Of a stretch of 64,000 nt of DNA, positions 52,554 to 63,300 are shown one piece after another. Numbering within the stretch: position 1 is the stretch's first letter; the number at the start of each line of letters is the position of its first letter. The notes beneath the pieces are model-generated. The model was not told the DNA's origin. It made no database searches and saw only the letters and a list, made by a program, of their open reading frames with translations. The translations under genes were made by a program, and so were the position numbers. The stretch is from an uncultured Hyphomicrobiales bacterium (GTDB taxonomy: Bacteria > Pseudomonadota > Alphaproteobacteria > Rhizobiales > Beijerinckiaceae), in assembly GCA_903847605.1 (NCBI GenBank), contig CAINED010000049.1, positions 62,001 through 126,000 of the forward strand, in the 5' to 3' direction.

Positions 52554-53573
52554 GTGGTGTGGGTTATGCGGGACAAATTGGGGCCCGGCAGGTTCGGAGA
52601 ACCTGTCGATGCGGGATTCGTCATCCCGTTCGAGGCCAAAACGATTCAGAGCGCGCCCACGGATTCGGTGGCCCACGCTGCCGTTGAGGCGGAAGCTGCC
52701 GCTTTGCCCGAGTGCCTCACCTTTCCTGCCGGGGCCTTCAAGCAAATCGAGTACTGGTATGTTCCAACCGAACGCGCGGTCTGGTGCATGACGCATCAGA
52801 CCGGCATACCTGCCTTCACGCGTTTGCTTATGGACGAACTCACAACCCTGCATGCGCGCATTGCGAAGTTTGCCGATCCGGCCAACGAGGCTACTGCGCC
52901 GCGGCCTCTCTTCTACGTGGGTGGGTCGGTCAATAAGGGAGTCTTCAACGTCGGTGGCGATTTGTCCTTTTTCGTCGACTGCATTCGCAAGCAGGATGCT
53001 GTGGCGTTGCGCGAATATGCGAATGCCTGCATCAGGCTTGTGCATGAAATGGATTACAGCCTTGGCGGCCGCGTGTTCACGATCTGCATGCTCGAGGGCG
53101 ATGCGCTGGGCGGCGGCTTTGAGGCGGCGATCAGCTTCAATCACCTGATAGCCGAACGTGGCGTCAAGCTCGGCTTGCCGGAATCGCTCTTCAACGCATT
53201 TCCGGGCATGGGCGCTTACAGTCACCTTTCGCGGCGGATCGGGCATCGCGAGGCGCGCGAGATGATTCTCAGCGGCAAGATATTCGACGCCGAGGACCTC
53301 TACGAACGCGGTGTTGTCGACGAACTCGTGGAGCCCGGGCATGCGCGCGAGGCTGCGCGCGCCTTTCTGGCCGCCAATGAAAAGAAACAGCCGTTGCTGC
53401 TGTCGATGGAAAAAGTGCGCCGGCGCGTCAATCCGGTGACACTCGACGAACTGCTCGATGTCACGAAGATCTGGGTTGAAAATTCATTGCAGCTTGGTGC
53501 GTCCGATCTCAGGCGTATGGAATTGCTGGCGGCTGCGCAACTTCGGCGCGCGAGCGGACGGGCTACAAAGTAG
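52554..53573 (+). CDS. rpfF: RpfF-like DSF synthase (crotonase superfamily)
   Basis: 339 residues. In Xanthomonas, RpfF makes cis-2-unsaturated fatty acid signals (DSF) from acyl-ACP by dehydration and thioester cleavage. Features: FNVGGDLSFF (oxyanion-hole Gly), EGDALGGGFEAAIS with E190, and LGLPESLFNAFPGMGAY with E210. The two glutamates are 20 residues apart, the spacing of catalytic E141 and E161 in XccRpfF. The N-terminal 60 residues are extra. The start may be GTG 52554 or ATG 52566; ribosome sites are weak. It converges on the RpfC-like kinase gene with 25 bases between, the arrangement of the rpf locus. Confidence 0.82.
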   Translation: MVWVMRDKLGPGRFGEPVDAGFVIPFEAKTIQSAPTDSVAHAAVEAEAAALPECLTFPAGAFKQIEYWYVPTERAVWCMTHQTGIPAFTRLLMDELTTLHARIAKFADPANEATAPRPLFYVGGSVNKGVFNVGGDLSFFVDCIRKQDAVALREYANACIRLVHEMDYSLGGRVFTICMLEGDALGGGFEAAISFNHLIAERGVKLGLPESLFNAFPGMGAYSHLSRRIGHREAREMILSGKIFDAEDLYERGVVDELVEPGHAREAARAFLAANEKKQPLLLSMEKVRRRVNPVTLDELLDVTKIWVENSLQLGASDLRRMELLAAAQLRRASGRATK

Positions 53574-53598
53574 CGTTGCTGCTCGCCTTGCCAGCGCG

Positions 53599-56217
53599 TC
53601 AAGAGGCTTTCTTGTTTTGTGGGTTTTCCCTGCCTGCCGCAGGTTTTGCATTTGCAGCAAGGATCGTGTCCAGGCTTCCCTTGCGGCAGTGATCCGCTAG
53701 CTCGCGGCTGCAAACAGCGAGTGCGTCTCCGAGTTCTCCAAGATGCTTGTCGCCGTTCACGACAACTTCCTCCGGGCTGATCTCGCGCCACGCCATGCAC
53801 AGTCTGAATACTTGTCTTGCGCCGACATTTGCTGCGCCGCTGCGCAACGCATGGAGTAGATCGCGGAACGCGCGGTAATCCTGGTTCGCGACCGCGGTTT
53901 CGAGACTGCCGAAGATTTCGGCGGATTCGGATATGAAATGCTCCGCGACCTCGCGGACGAAGTCCTTGCCGCCGAGTAGTTCAAGGTCATGAAGGGATTC
54001 GAGATCGAGCGGCGATTTGTTAGCGGATGACCGTTCGCTATCTGCGGTTTCATCGACTAGTCCATCCGTGGAAACTTCGTCCGCGTTGTCGACGTTCGAG
54101 AGCTGCCTGTCATGCGTCTTTACGATGCGGTCGATGGTCGCGAGCAATTTTACGGGTTCGATCGGTTTGGTCAGGCAAGCCGCCATGCCGGCGGCGAGAC
54201 AGGATGCCTCTGCTTCCGGCGTGGCATCCGCAGTCAATGCAACGATAGGCGTGGCGTCCTCTCCGAGTGCGGCGAACGCGTAGAGCTTTGCCGCCTCAAG
54301 ACCGTTCAGGACCGGCATATTGAGATCGAACAGCGCGAGGTCGAAACGTTTGGCCTGCATCGCTTCCAGCGCAAGCTGACCGTTCTCGACAGTGACGACC
54401 TTATGTCCGGCCTGCGAGAGAATCTTGCCTATAACAACGCGGTTGACCTTGTTGTCGTCGGCCAGAATGATTGCATAGGATCTCGCTGCATGAGCATTGC
54501 TGGATGCCGACGATTCCCAGGCCGGTCCGGTCGCAGCAACCATCGCGTTCGCGATCGTGTCGCTTTCAAAGGGTCGAACGACCACGCTCGCAAAGCGGCT
54601 CGTGATCTCGTCAGCAATGAGGTCGTCGGACGAGTCTGCAATCGCTACGAGACGCATCCGCGTTCCGGTGGGCCGCGCAGAGCAAAGAAGGTTCGCCACG
54701 GCGCCAAAGTCCGAGCCCGTCGTTCTTCCATCGATGAAGACAACGGGCTCGACTCCGAATTCGCTCAGAATTCCCTCGAGCCTTTTACAGGCCTGGTCCG
54801 CAAACGACGACTGCTGGAAGGAAATGCCGAGTTGCTCCAGCAATCCTCCAATCTTGGGGTCGGATGAGACGAGCAGAACCGGATAGTCGCGCCAGTCGCG
54901 CGCGGATTCGCTCTCCGCCAGCGTGACATCGATCTCGAACCAGAAGCGGCTGCCGATACCAAGCGCGCTGGAAACGCCGACGACACCGCCGATGTCTTCG
55001 ATCATTTGCTTGACGGTCGCGAGGCCTAGTCCTGTGCCGCCGAATTTGTCGATGATCGTTTCATCGGCCTGCGTGAAACGTTCGAAAATGCGGCCCTGCG
55101 CGTGTTCGGATATGCCAATGCCCGTATCTTCGATTTCGATTCGAAGCCTAACCTTGCCGCTTGTCGTTGGACGCGCTTCGCCCCTGATCAGGACATGCCC
55201 TTCCTCGGTGAATTTCACCGCGTTGCTGGCGAGATTTATGATCGCATCTTCGATGTGCTTCAGCGAGACATTGATGTAGCGCGGAACATCTGCGGGCAAG
55301 TGCAGGTATAGCGCGACATTCTTGGATTTGGCTGGCACTTCCAGCATGCCGACGGTGCGATGAAGGAGTCGGTAAAGATCGACGACCTGCTCCTTCTTCG
55401 GCATGCGTCCGGCTTCGAGCCGCGACAGATCGAGAATCGCGTTGATGAGAGACAGCAGCGAGCGGCCGGACTCGCCGATCGTCTCGTTCATGTCAATTTG
55501 TTCGCGCGAGAGATGTGTGCTTTTCATCAGATCGCTGAGACCGATAATGGCGGTCAGCGGCGTGCGAAGCTCATGGCTGATGCTCGCAAGAAAGGCGCTC
55601 TTGGCGCGATTGGATTCCTCTGCCTGCCTTTTTGCTTCCGACAATTTTCGAATGAGCACGGAGACGTATGCGGGCAGAATGATAAGACCTACGAGGCATC
55701 CGATCGAAAGCGCCGGATATCTGTGCCAGAATGGACTGAACAGGACCAGCACGGCAAAAGCGCTGACGGTCATTCCCGCTGCGATGAGCAGGTACTTGAT
55801 ACCGAAGCGGAAACCATTGCCCAGACTGATCCAGAGCAGAATGGGATAAAGCCATAAGAAGTGCTCGCCACCGAGGTGGATCGCATAGGTCACGCAGAGG
55901 GTATCGAGCGCGATGAGCGCGATCTTGCGCGGGGGGCATTCGTCCGGCCTGTAGAGCATGTGCAGGAATGCGCCCAGGCTCAATAAGGCGAACATCAGCG
56001 AATAGGGACCGATCTCCGGCAAGAGGTCGGGGGTGGAGGGATCCTTGAAGGCGTCGATGGTCGCCGCATAGACATTGATGATGACGTAGATGACGGCGCG
56101 GTTCAGCGCGGTTTCGTGCTCGCTGTCCGGGCGCGCCTTCAGTCGTTTCCACAGCCGGCCGAGCGCGGAAGAGCGCTCCGGCAAAACTTCCGTGTTCATG
56201 TTGCTTGCTGGCTTCAT
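53599..56217 (-). CDS. rpfC: RpfC-like hybrid sensor histidine kinase with HPt domain
   Basis: 872 residues. The N-terminus has RPDSEHE just before five hydrophobic segments (about 41-190), the same layout as the DSF receptor RpfC. Then come HisKA (H215 in SISHELRTPLTAIIGLSDLM), HATPase (NLASNAVKFTEEG, DTGIGI, GGTGLGLATVK), a degenerate receiver-like stretch (about 435-560), a true receiver (LADDNKVNRVV, ALFDLNMPVLNG with the phospho-Asp) and a C-terminal HPt (DLLHALRSGAANVG). It probably senses the product of the adjacent RpfF-like enzyme and relays phosphate to the REC-PAS-GGDEF-EAL protein encoded 11 bases upstream. ATG 56199 (M7) is an alternative start. Confidence 0.85.
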   Translation of the reverse strand: MKPASNMNTEVLPERSSALGRLWKRLKARPDSEHETALNRAVIYVIINVYAATIDAFKDPSTPDLLPEIGPYSLMFALLSLGAFLHMLYRPDECPPRKIALIALDTLCVTYAIHLGGEHFLWLYPILLWISLGNGFRFGIKYLLIAAGMTVSAFAVLVLFSPFWHRYPALSIGCLVGLIILPAYVSVLIRKLSEAKRQAEESNRAKSAFLASISHELRTPLTAIIGLSDLMKSTHLSREQIDMNETIGESGRSLLSLINAILDLSRLEAGRMPKKEQVVDLYRLLHRTVGMLEVPAKSKNVALYLHLPADVPRYINVSLKHIEDAIINLASNAVKFTEEGHVLIRGEARPTTSGKVRLRIEIEDTGIGISEHAQGRIFERFTQADETIIDKFGGTGLGLATVKQMIEDIGGVVGVSSALGIGSRFWFEIDVTLAESESARDWRDYPVLLVSSDPKIGGLLEQLGISFQQSSFADQACKRLEGILSEFGVEPVVFIDGRTTGSDFGAVANLLCSARPTGTRMRLVAIADSSDDLIADEITSRFASVVVRPFESDTIANAMVAATGPAWESSASSNAHAARSYAIILADDNKVNRVVIGKILSQAGHKVVTVENGQLALEAMQAKRFDLALFDLNMPVLNGLEAAKLYAFAALGEDATPIVALTADATPEAEASCLAAGMAACLTKPIEPVKLLATIDRIVKTHDRQLSNVDNADEVSTDGLVDETADSERSSANKSPLDLESLHDLELLGGKDFVREVAEHFISESAEIFGSLETAVANQDYRAFRDLLHALRSGAANVGARQVFRLCMAWREISPEEVVVNGDKHLGELGDALAVCSRELADHCRKGSLDTILAANAKPAAGRENPQNKKAS

Positions 56218-56228
56218 GGCGATTCACC

Positions 56229-58376
56229 TCAAGCCGAACGCGCAAGGCTGTAGGCTTGCGTGGCCTGGCGGATGAATTCTTCGACGGGGGCCGGGCGGCC
56301 GAAGTAATAACCTTGGGCCTGGTCGCACCCTTCGGCGCGCAGACGCTCCATCTGTTCGGCGGTCTCGACACCCTCGGCGAGGATCGAAAGATCAAGGCTG
56401 TGGCCCAGGGTTATGATGGCGCGCACGATCGCAGCGTCATTAGGATCGGTAGGCAGGTTTCGAATGAAGCTCTGATCGATCTTGAGTCTGCTCACCGGAA
56501 GATATTTCACATAACTGAGCGAAGAATAACCTGTGCCGAAATCGTCGATCGAGAGGCTGACTCCAACATCGATGAGATGCCGCATGTCCGCGGCGACGCT
56601 TTCGATACCGCTCATAACGATGCCTTCGGTCAGTTCGATATCGAGAAGGCGCGGATCGAGGCCTGTCGAGGCGAGGACGCGCGCCACATGCAGGGGCGCG
56701 GTCCGGCGGCGGAACTGAACCGGCGACATGTTCACGCTCACGGGTATCGAGCCGAGTCCCAACTTCTGCCAGCGCCGCGCATCTTCGCATGCCCGTTCGA
56801 GAACCCATTCGTTGATCGGGACGATCAGTCCGTTCTCTTCCGCGCGAGGTAAAAACAAACTCGGCGCCACGAGACCGCTTTCCGGATCGTTCCAGCGCAA
56901 GAGCGCTTCCGCACCGATCAGGCGGCCAGTCGCCAGATCGACCTGCGGCTGATAGTGCAGTACGAATTCGCCGTTCTCGAAGGCGCGCTGCAGACGTTTG
57001 TCCAGCACTGCAAGCTGTCGCGCGCGCGCTGTCATGTCCGAGGCGTAGAAGCAGAAGTGGTTTCCCTGTTCCGCCTTCGCCCTGTACATGGCGAGATCGG
57101 AATGGCGCAGCAGTTCTTCAACGTCCGCGCCATCAGCGGGATGTATCGCGATCCCAATCGAAGCGGAAATCGAAATCGGCGCTCCATCGAAGTCGGCGCT
57201 GTCCTCGATGGCGTCGAGGAGGCGCGCCGCGAGTTCGGCCGCATCCTCATTGCAGGTCACGTCGGATTGCAGGACTATGAATTCGTCGCCGCCGGTGCGT
57301 GCAAGCGTATCCGTGTCGCGAATGATGCTTTGCAGTTTTTTCGAAACGGTTTTGATGAAGTCGTCGCCTGCGGCATGGCCGAGCAGATCGTTGACGGCCT
57401 TGAATCCGTCGAGGTCTATGGTGTGCACGGCGAAAAGCTTGTCGCCGCGGCGCGCGCGCGCGATCAGCTTGCGCATGCATTCGTGGAGGAGAATGCGGTT
57501 CGGAAGATCGGTCAGCGAGTCGTGATGCGCGAGATGGCGCAGATGCGCTTCCATGCGCTTGCGCGCGGTGATGTCGAGCGCGCTCGTGAGTACGCCCTGA
57601 ACATCCTCCCCGTTCGATCTCAATGGCGATTTCGTGGTGAGAAAGACGCGCGTAAATCCGTTGGCGTCCGTCAGTTCTTCCTCGAAGGGCGGCAGCGCCT
57701 TGCCTGTTTCGAAGACGATCTTGTCGAGGGCCGCGTCGCGATCCGAGCGTTCTTTGCCGTGGATTGATTCCGTATTGCTGCCGACGACGCTCGACGCATC
57801 GACGCCGTCGAAAGCCGCCTGATAGGCATTGGCGAAGAGAAGCGCGCCGTCGCGGGCGGTCGCGCGGATGAGCGCCGGAACGGTGTCGATGACCTGTGCG
57901 AGGCGCTGGCTGGAATCCCTCAGCGCGATTTCCTTCGTGCGTTCGGAGTTTTCGAGTTCGCGCTCAAGCATATTCGCGCGATTGGCGAGCAAAAGCTGGT
58001 GACGCTGGAGCTTCAGGAGATTGCGGGCGCGGGTGACGAACTCATGGTGATCCACAGGCGAATGCAGGAAGTCCGTCGCACCGGCTTCCAGCGCGCAGAG
58101 GCGGAAGCTGCGTTCCTCATAAACGGTGATCACGATGACCGGAATTTCCTCGCAATTCGGCAGTTGCCGGAAGCGGGCGATGAACTGCGCGCCATCGAGG
58201 TTCGGCATCTTGTAGTCGGTGATGACGAGGTCGGGCGGATTGTCCTTCAGCCAGTCGAGCGCGCTCACCGGCTCGCCGAATGTGCGTACGGTGATGTCGG
58301 CCTCGATGGATGCGGCCAGCTTCGCGAATATATTCCGGTTGCTGACCCGGTCGTCGACGATGACGATGAGCGGCAT
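56229..58376 (-). CDS. REC-PAS-GGDEF-EAL cyclic-di-GMP enzyme in the rpfG position
   Basis: 715 residues in order: receiver (1-125, D54 in DLVITDYKMPNLDG), linker coiled coil, PAS (about 155-270), GGDEF (about 285-440, RTGGDEF intact; inhibitory-site RDTD lies five residues before it) and EAL (about 460-705). All usual EAL residues are visible: EALLRW, VSVNMSPVQF, IELTEG, IDDFGTGYSSL, LKIDQSFI, AEGVET and QGYYFGRP. Both diguanylate cyclase and phosphodiesterase activity are possible. It is the first gene of the operon with the RpfC-like kinase and so is its likely phosphorelay target. ATG 58376 is preferred over GTG 58400, as the receiver starts there. Confidence 0.9.
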   Translation of the reverse strand: MPLIVIVDDRVSNRNIFAKLAASIEADITVRTFGEPVSALDWLKDNPPDLVITDYKMPNLDGAQFIARFRQLPNCEEIPVIVITVYEERSFRLCALEAGATDFLHSPVDHHEFVTRARNLLKLQRHQLLLANRANMLERELENSERTKEIALRDSSQRLAQVIDTVPALIRATARDGALLFANAYQAAFDGVDASSVVGSNTESIHGKERSDRDAALDKIVFETGKALPPFEEELTDANGFTRVFLTTKSPLRSNGEDVQGVLTSALDITARKRMEAHLRHLAHHDSLTDLPNRILLHECMRKLIARARRGDKLFAVHTIDLDGFKAVNDLLGHAAGDDFIKTVSKKLQSIIRDTDTLARTGGDEFIVLQSDVTCNEDAAELAARLLDAIEDSADFDGAPISISASIGIAIHPADGADVEELLRHSDLAMYRAKAEQGNHFCFYASDMTARARQLAVLDKRLQRAFENGEFVLHYQPQVDLATGRLIGAEALLRWNDPESGLVAPSLFLPRAEENGLIVPINEWVLERACEDARRWQKLGLGSIPVSVNMSPVQFRRRTAPLHVARVLASTGLDPRLLDIELTEGIVMSGIESVAADMRHLIDVGVSLSIDDFGTGYSSLSYVKYLPVSRLKIDQSFIRNLPTDPNDAAIVRAIITLGHSLDLSILAEGVETAEQMERLRAEGCDQAQGYYFGRPAPVEEFIRQATQAYSLARSA

Positions 58377-58626
58377 AATCTCAAACTCCCCACGGGTCAC
58401 AGGCGCTTCCCAAGCGGGTCTCGCCTTACCCTGCTGCGGCCGGACCGGTACGACTTGGCCCGGGCAGCAATCCGTCCCGCGCGAGAATTACCGATTTAGA
58501 TTAAGTAATTGCCTACGAATGTGGCGTTGAGGGCGTCTGCCCGTGGGGCAGGCTGGGGATTGGCCGCTTTCCGGCGATGACACGCGGGCTTGTCCGGGCT
58601 AGGAGGCACTAAACGGAGCCACCCCG

Positions 58627-59193
58627 ATGACCGATTCCAGAACACGGCGCGAACGTCTCGCCGACATCATCTTCCAGCGCTCGTTCGGCCGGGCGAAAGT
58701 CGTCCTCGCGTCAGGGCGGGAAAGCGACTTCTATTTCGATATGAAGCCTACGATGCTCGACCCTGAGGGCGCTGGCCTGATTGCGCGGGAGTTTTTCGAG
58801 GCGCTGAAAGGCTCGGACACCCAATATGTCGGCGGGCTCGAAATGGGCGCAGTGCCGATCACAGGGGGGGTCTGCCAGATCAGCTTCGAACTCGGCCAGC
58901 CCTTCCGGGGCTTTTTCGTACGCAAGCAGGCCAAGGGCCATGGCGCCAAAAAGCTGGTCGAGGGGCTGACGAGAACGGAAAGCCTCTCCGGGAAAAAGGT
59001 GGTCATCCTCGAGGATGTAACGACCACGGGAGAGAGCGCCTGGAAGGCCATCGAGGCGATCAGGGAGACCGGTGCCGATGTCACCGCGGTGATTTCGATC
59101 GTCGACCGGGAAGAGGGCGCCGCTGCGTTTTTCGCCGACAAGGGCATGACCTTCCGTTCGTTGTTCAAGGCGTCCGAATTTTTGAGCCGTTGA
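58627..59193 (+). CDS. pyrE: orotate phosphoribosyltransferase
   Basis: 188 residues. It joins orotate and PRPP to form OMP in pyrimidine synthesis. The PRPP-binding loop [17 protein letters not shown] and the early [15 protein letters not shown] are diagnostic. GGAG precedes ATG 58627. Same strand as ppa, 147 bases upstream of it. Confidence 0.95.
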   Translation: MTDSRTRRERLADIIFQRSFGRAKVVLASGRESDFYFDMKPTMLDPEGAGLIAREFFEALKGSDTQYVGGLEMGAVPITGGVCQISFELGQPFRGFFVRKQAKGHGAKKLVEGLTRTESLSGKKVVILEDVTTTGESAWKAIEAIRETGADVTAVISIVDREEGAAAFFADKGMTFRSLFKASEFLSR

Positions 59194-59340
59194 GTCGCGC
59201 CGGCCTGGCAAAACTCACGAAATCGTAACGGCCTCATCCCATGGTTCGGCTGGCTTGCGGCGCGCCCGCGTGCCAGAAGGCCATCCCGTTGCGGATGGTT
59301 GCACCCGCGCCGAAACCCCTTCCGCATTCTGGAGCGACTT

Positions 59341-59877
59341 ATGAATCTCGACGCTGTTTCCATCGGCAAGAACGTCCCGCACGATGTGAACGTCATCATC
59401 GAAGTGCCGATCGGCGGCGAGCCGATCAAATACGAGATGGACAAGGAGGCCGGGGCGCTGGTGGTGGACCGTTTCCTCTATACGTCCATGCGCTATCCCG
59501 GAAATTACGGCTTCATCCCGCATACTCTGTCCGGCGATGGCGACCCCTGCGACGTGATCGTTGCGAATACCCGCGCCATCGTGCCCGGAGCCATCATGAG
59601 CTGCCGCATCGTCGGTGTGCTGCTGATGGAAGACGAAGCGGGCGGCGACGAGAAGCTGATCGCTGTGCCCTCGCCCAAACTGACGCGCCGCTACGAGAAG
59701 GTGCAGAATTATACGGACCTGCCGGCGATCACGCTGCAGCAGATCGAGCATTTCTTCACGCACTACAAGGATCTCGAGCCCGGCAAGTGGGTGAAAGTGG
59801 TGCGCTGGGGCGATGCCAAGGAAGCGCACGCCATGATCATGGAAGGCATTGAGCGGGCCAAAAAGGCCAAGGGCTGA
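59341..59877 (+). CDS. ppa: inorganic pyrophosphatase
   Basis: 178 residues, family I (Mg2+-dependent). It hydrolyses PPi to drive biosynthesis. [32 protein letters not shown] and the metal site [10 protein letters not shown] with three Asp are diagnostic. ATG 59341 is preferred; 14 further codons are open but would add non-conserved residues. GGAG precedes it. Confidence 0.96.
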   Translation: MNLDAVSIGKNVPHDVNVIIEVPIGGEPIKYEMDKEAGALVVDRFLYTSMRYPGNYGFIPHTLSGDGDPCDVIVANTRAIVPGAIMSCRIVGVLLMEDEAGGDEKLIAVPSPKLTRRYEKVQNYTDLPAITLQQIEHFFTHYKDLEPGKWVKVVRWGDAKEAHAMIMEGIERAKKAKG

Positions 59878-59910
59878 ACCGCGGCGCCAGCGCGCGCGCC
59901 AATCCATAGC

Positions 59911-59940
59911 AAAAGGGCCGCCTCGCGAGCGGCCCTTTTT
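59911..59940. terminator. bidirectional Rho-independent terminator
   Basis: AAAAGGGCCGC (59911-59921) pairs with GCGGCCCTTTT (59929-59939) around a seven-base loop. It serves ppa and the convergent trxA gene. Confidence 0.88.
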
Positions 59941-59960
59941 ATGGCTCCAAACGGATGCGA

Positions 59961-60284
59961 TCAGGCGATCGTGTCCTCGATCCACTTCGACAGCGCGCCC
60001 TTGGGCGAGGCGCCGACCTTCTGCGAGGCGAGCTGGCCGCCCTTGAAGAGCATCAGGGTCGGGATGGAGCGGATGCCCATCTTGCCGGCGACGCCGGGAT
60101 TTTCGTCGACGTTGATCTTGGCGATCTTGATCTTGCCGGCCATCTCGTCGGAAATCTCTTCGAGCGAGGGACCGATCATCTTGCAGGGGCCGCACCACTC
60201 CGCCCAGAAGTCGAGCACGACAGGCGTGTCGGACTTGAGGACTTCCGCCTCGAAAGTGGCGTCGGTGACCTTGACTGTCGGCAT
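59961..60284 (-). CDS. trxA: thioredoxin
   Basis: 107-residue cytoplasmic dithiol reductant with WCGPC (C31, C34), [19 protein letters not shown] and [13 protein letters not shown] (cis-Pro). ATG 60284 matches the usual TrxA start; the frame is open upstream without a ribosome site. It lies 85 bases after addA on the same strand, an order common in alphaproteobacteria. Confidence 0.95.
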   Translation of the reverse strand: MPTVKVTDATFEAEVLKSDTPVVLDFWAEWCGPCKMIGPSLEEISDEMAGKIKIAKINVDENPGVAGKMGIRSIPTLMLFKGGQLASQKVGASPKGALSKWIEDTIA

Positions 60285-60369
60285 GGGAAAACTCCGGAAA
60301 TCGCGCGGGACTCGACCCGCCGGGAAGGCCCGCAACCTATGGACGGGCCCGGGTTCCGTCAAGGTTCGA

Positions 60370-63300
60370 TCACGATCCTTTGTCTGCAGTTTTCACGGCT
60401 GCCGGCGCGCCCGGTAGCGAGGCAAGCGCGGTCCGAAGCAGGTCCTCATCCAGTTCAGAGACGATGGGTCCACCCGTCCACACGATAAAAGCGCGCACGG
60501 CCTTGCCGGGAAACAGCGGCGCGAGAGCCGCGCTGTAGAGCGCCATCTGGGTCACGTATTTGGCTGGCGGCGCAGCGCCCGCGGGAATGAGGCCCGACTT
60601 GAAATCGGCGATGTGAACGGCCTCCGCCGTCACGCCAAGCCTGTCGATCCGTCCGGTAATTTCGATGCCGCCGTTAGCGGTGGGGACGCGCCCGGCGATG
60701 GGGATTTCGGCGCGGGAGCCCGGCGCGAACAGGGGAGCGAGACGCCCATCTTCGAGGACGGCAAGGGCTTCTCGGGCGATTGCGGCCCGCCTGATAGCCT
60801 CGAGCCTCGATCCTTTTTGCGCGATGAAGCGTTCGGCTGCAGCCAATCGCTTTTCCGGCGGGAGCTCAGGCAGGTATTGCAAAAGGGTGTGAAGCAGCGA
60901 TCCTGCGAGCAGCGCGTCGCTGTTTCCCGACGAAGAAAATTCGCCTGCGAGTTCCAGCTGATCGGCGGCTCCAAGCGCCTGCGATGGACGGATCGGCGGC
61001 GGGGGCGGGGCTTCCTCGGGCGCGGGCGCGGAAAGCCATGCGGGTTGAGCCGTTTTCGATGCGGAATCCTTGGGTGTTTCAGGGCTGTCGAGAATGGCTG
61101 CTTCGCCGATGCGCGAGATCTCGCCTTCGCCCCAGGACGCGGGGAAGAGGGGAACGCCATCGACGCGCAGCGTGGCGCGGATCATTTCGTACCAGCTATG
61201 CTTGGCCGGGCCATTTTTTCCGTGATGCCCCGCGATGTAGAGCCGCTCTTCCGCGCGCGTCATCGCGACGTACAGGAGACGGCGATATTCCGCGCCTTGA
61301 GAGAAATGAAATTCGTCAATGAGCTTTTGAACGGCCTGCGGATTGTCTTTCTTACCTCGATTCCAAACCGGTAGCGCGGCGTCTTCGTTCCCGATTTCGA
61401 GGATCTTCGGATCGAATCGGGTTGAAGGTAGCGCGCAGGTGTCGGGCAGGAAAACGATCTTCGCCTCAAGTCCCTTGGACGCATGCACAGTCATCACGCG
61501 TACTGCCTCGCCTGCGGCTTCAAGGTCGCGCTTGATCTCGATATCCGCATTTCGCATTCGGTGAAGAAATGCGGTGAGCGAGGGCGTTTCTGTCTGCTCC
61601 CATTCCAATGCGATGCGCAGGAATTCGTCAATGGCGTCGCCTGCCTCTGCGCCGAGCCTTGCGAGAATGGCCCGCCTGCCACCTTCGGCGTTCAGCAATT
61701 TCGCATAGAAGCGAAAAGGGCCGAACGCGCGCGCCGTGGCGCCCCATTCCTTTACACGCTCGAAGGCGTCGCGATAGCGCGGATCAGAAGAGTGTTGAAG
61801 TTCCGAAATCAGCGTGAATTTGCGATGCGGCGCGAGTTTCAAAAGATCGTCGTCATCGAAACCGAACAGGGGTGATTTGAGTACGCAGGCGAGCGTGAGA
61901 TCGTCCTGCGGCAGGAGGGCGGCGCGGCCTGCAGCGACGAGATCCATGACGGCGATATGTTCCATCAGCTTCAACCGGTCGGCGCCCGCGACCGGGATAT
62001 TCGCGACTTTCAGCGCACGAATGACCGCCTCGAAGAAAGCATCGCGCCGGCGAACGAGAACCATGATATCGCCCGGCGCAATCTTGCGTTTAACGCCATT
62101 TTCGTCATGAACTGCTTCGCGTGAATGCGTCGCGACGAGTTCTCCGATTTTCTGCGCGATGCGCCGGGCCAAAACGGCCGGAGGCGAATTTTCCGGCATC
62201 GCATCGACCGGCATGCGCCAGTCTTCCGGATCTGCGGCTTTCTGCGAGCCGACGAGATCCCAGATTTCCACAAGGCCGGGAAGTTTGGATTTGACCGCGT
62301 GGTGAGCAGTCTTGACGTTGTCGTCCGAACTCAAGCCCGCATGGTGCTCCGGCGGGGCAAATACCGTGTCGACCGCATCGAGAATCGTTTTCGACGAACG
62401 AAAAGACGCAGTGAGCGGGACGATTTCGAATTTCAGATCGGCGTCTTTGATACGTCTTGCAAAAACCTTCTCGTTCTTGCCGAACTCGTCCGGCTTGGCA
62501 CCCTGAAAAGAAAAGATCGACTGCTTTTCGTCGCCGACGGCGAAGAATGTCCTGTGATTTTGCCGCGCGCCGAGTCCCGAGAAAAATTCGGCCGAGAGCG
62601 CCGATAGAATTGCCCATTGTGCGGGCGAAGTATCCTGCGATTCGTCCACGAGAATATGGTCGATCCCCGCATCGAGCTTGTAGAGCACCCAGGCCGCGGT
62701 GTCGGTGCGCAAGAGCAGGCGAGAAGCGCTATCGATGAGGTCTTCGAAGTCGAGATAGCCATGCAGATGCTTCAGGCGGTTGTAGTTGGCGAGGACTGCG
62801 TCGGAAACCGACAGAAGCGCCGAACTCAATTCGACAGTGCGAGCCGCCCTGAGCTTGTCTCGCAATTGAATGACCCGTGCGAACTCACGATCCAGGATTT
62901 CGGCAATCCCGGGCGAGATAGCATTGGTCACAAGCTTGGCGTTCTTGCCGCCGCGCGGATCGCCGCCTTTGGTATAGAAGATGGCGAAATACGCAGCTAC
63001 ACGATCCTCGATGGAACTTGCCGCCTGAAAGGTGAGATATCTGGCAGCAAGCTCTTTGTCTCTTGAAGAGCTGTTATTCAGAACAGCGACTATTTCTCCC
63101 CATTGTACGAATGATATTCCCTGCCCGAGCAATTCGGCTGTCAATTTCTCAAAGCTCTCGCCAGACAGCAGCCCGAGTTTATTTGCTATCGTTTTCGCAT
63201 AGCCATCCACTTGCAAAGTGCTTGCATGACGAATGGCGGTACGTTTGCCGAGGGCTTCCTGCAACAACGTATCGAATGTCCCGCCGGACACTTCGCTGGC

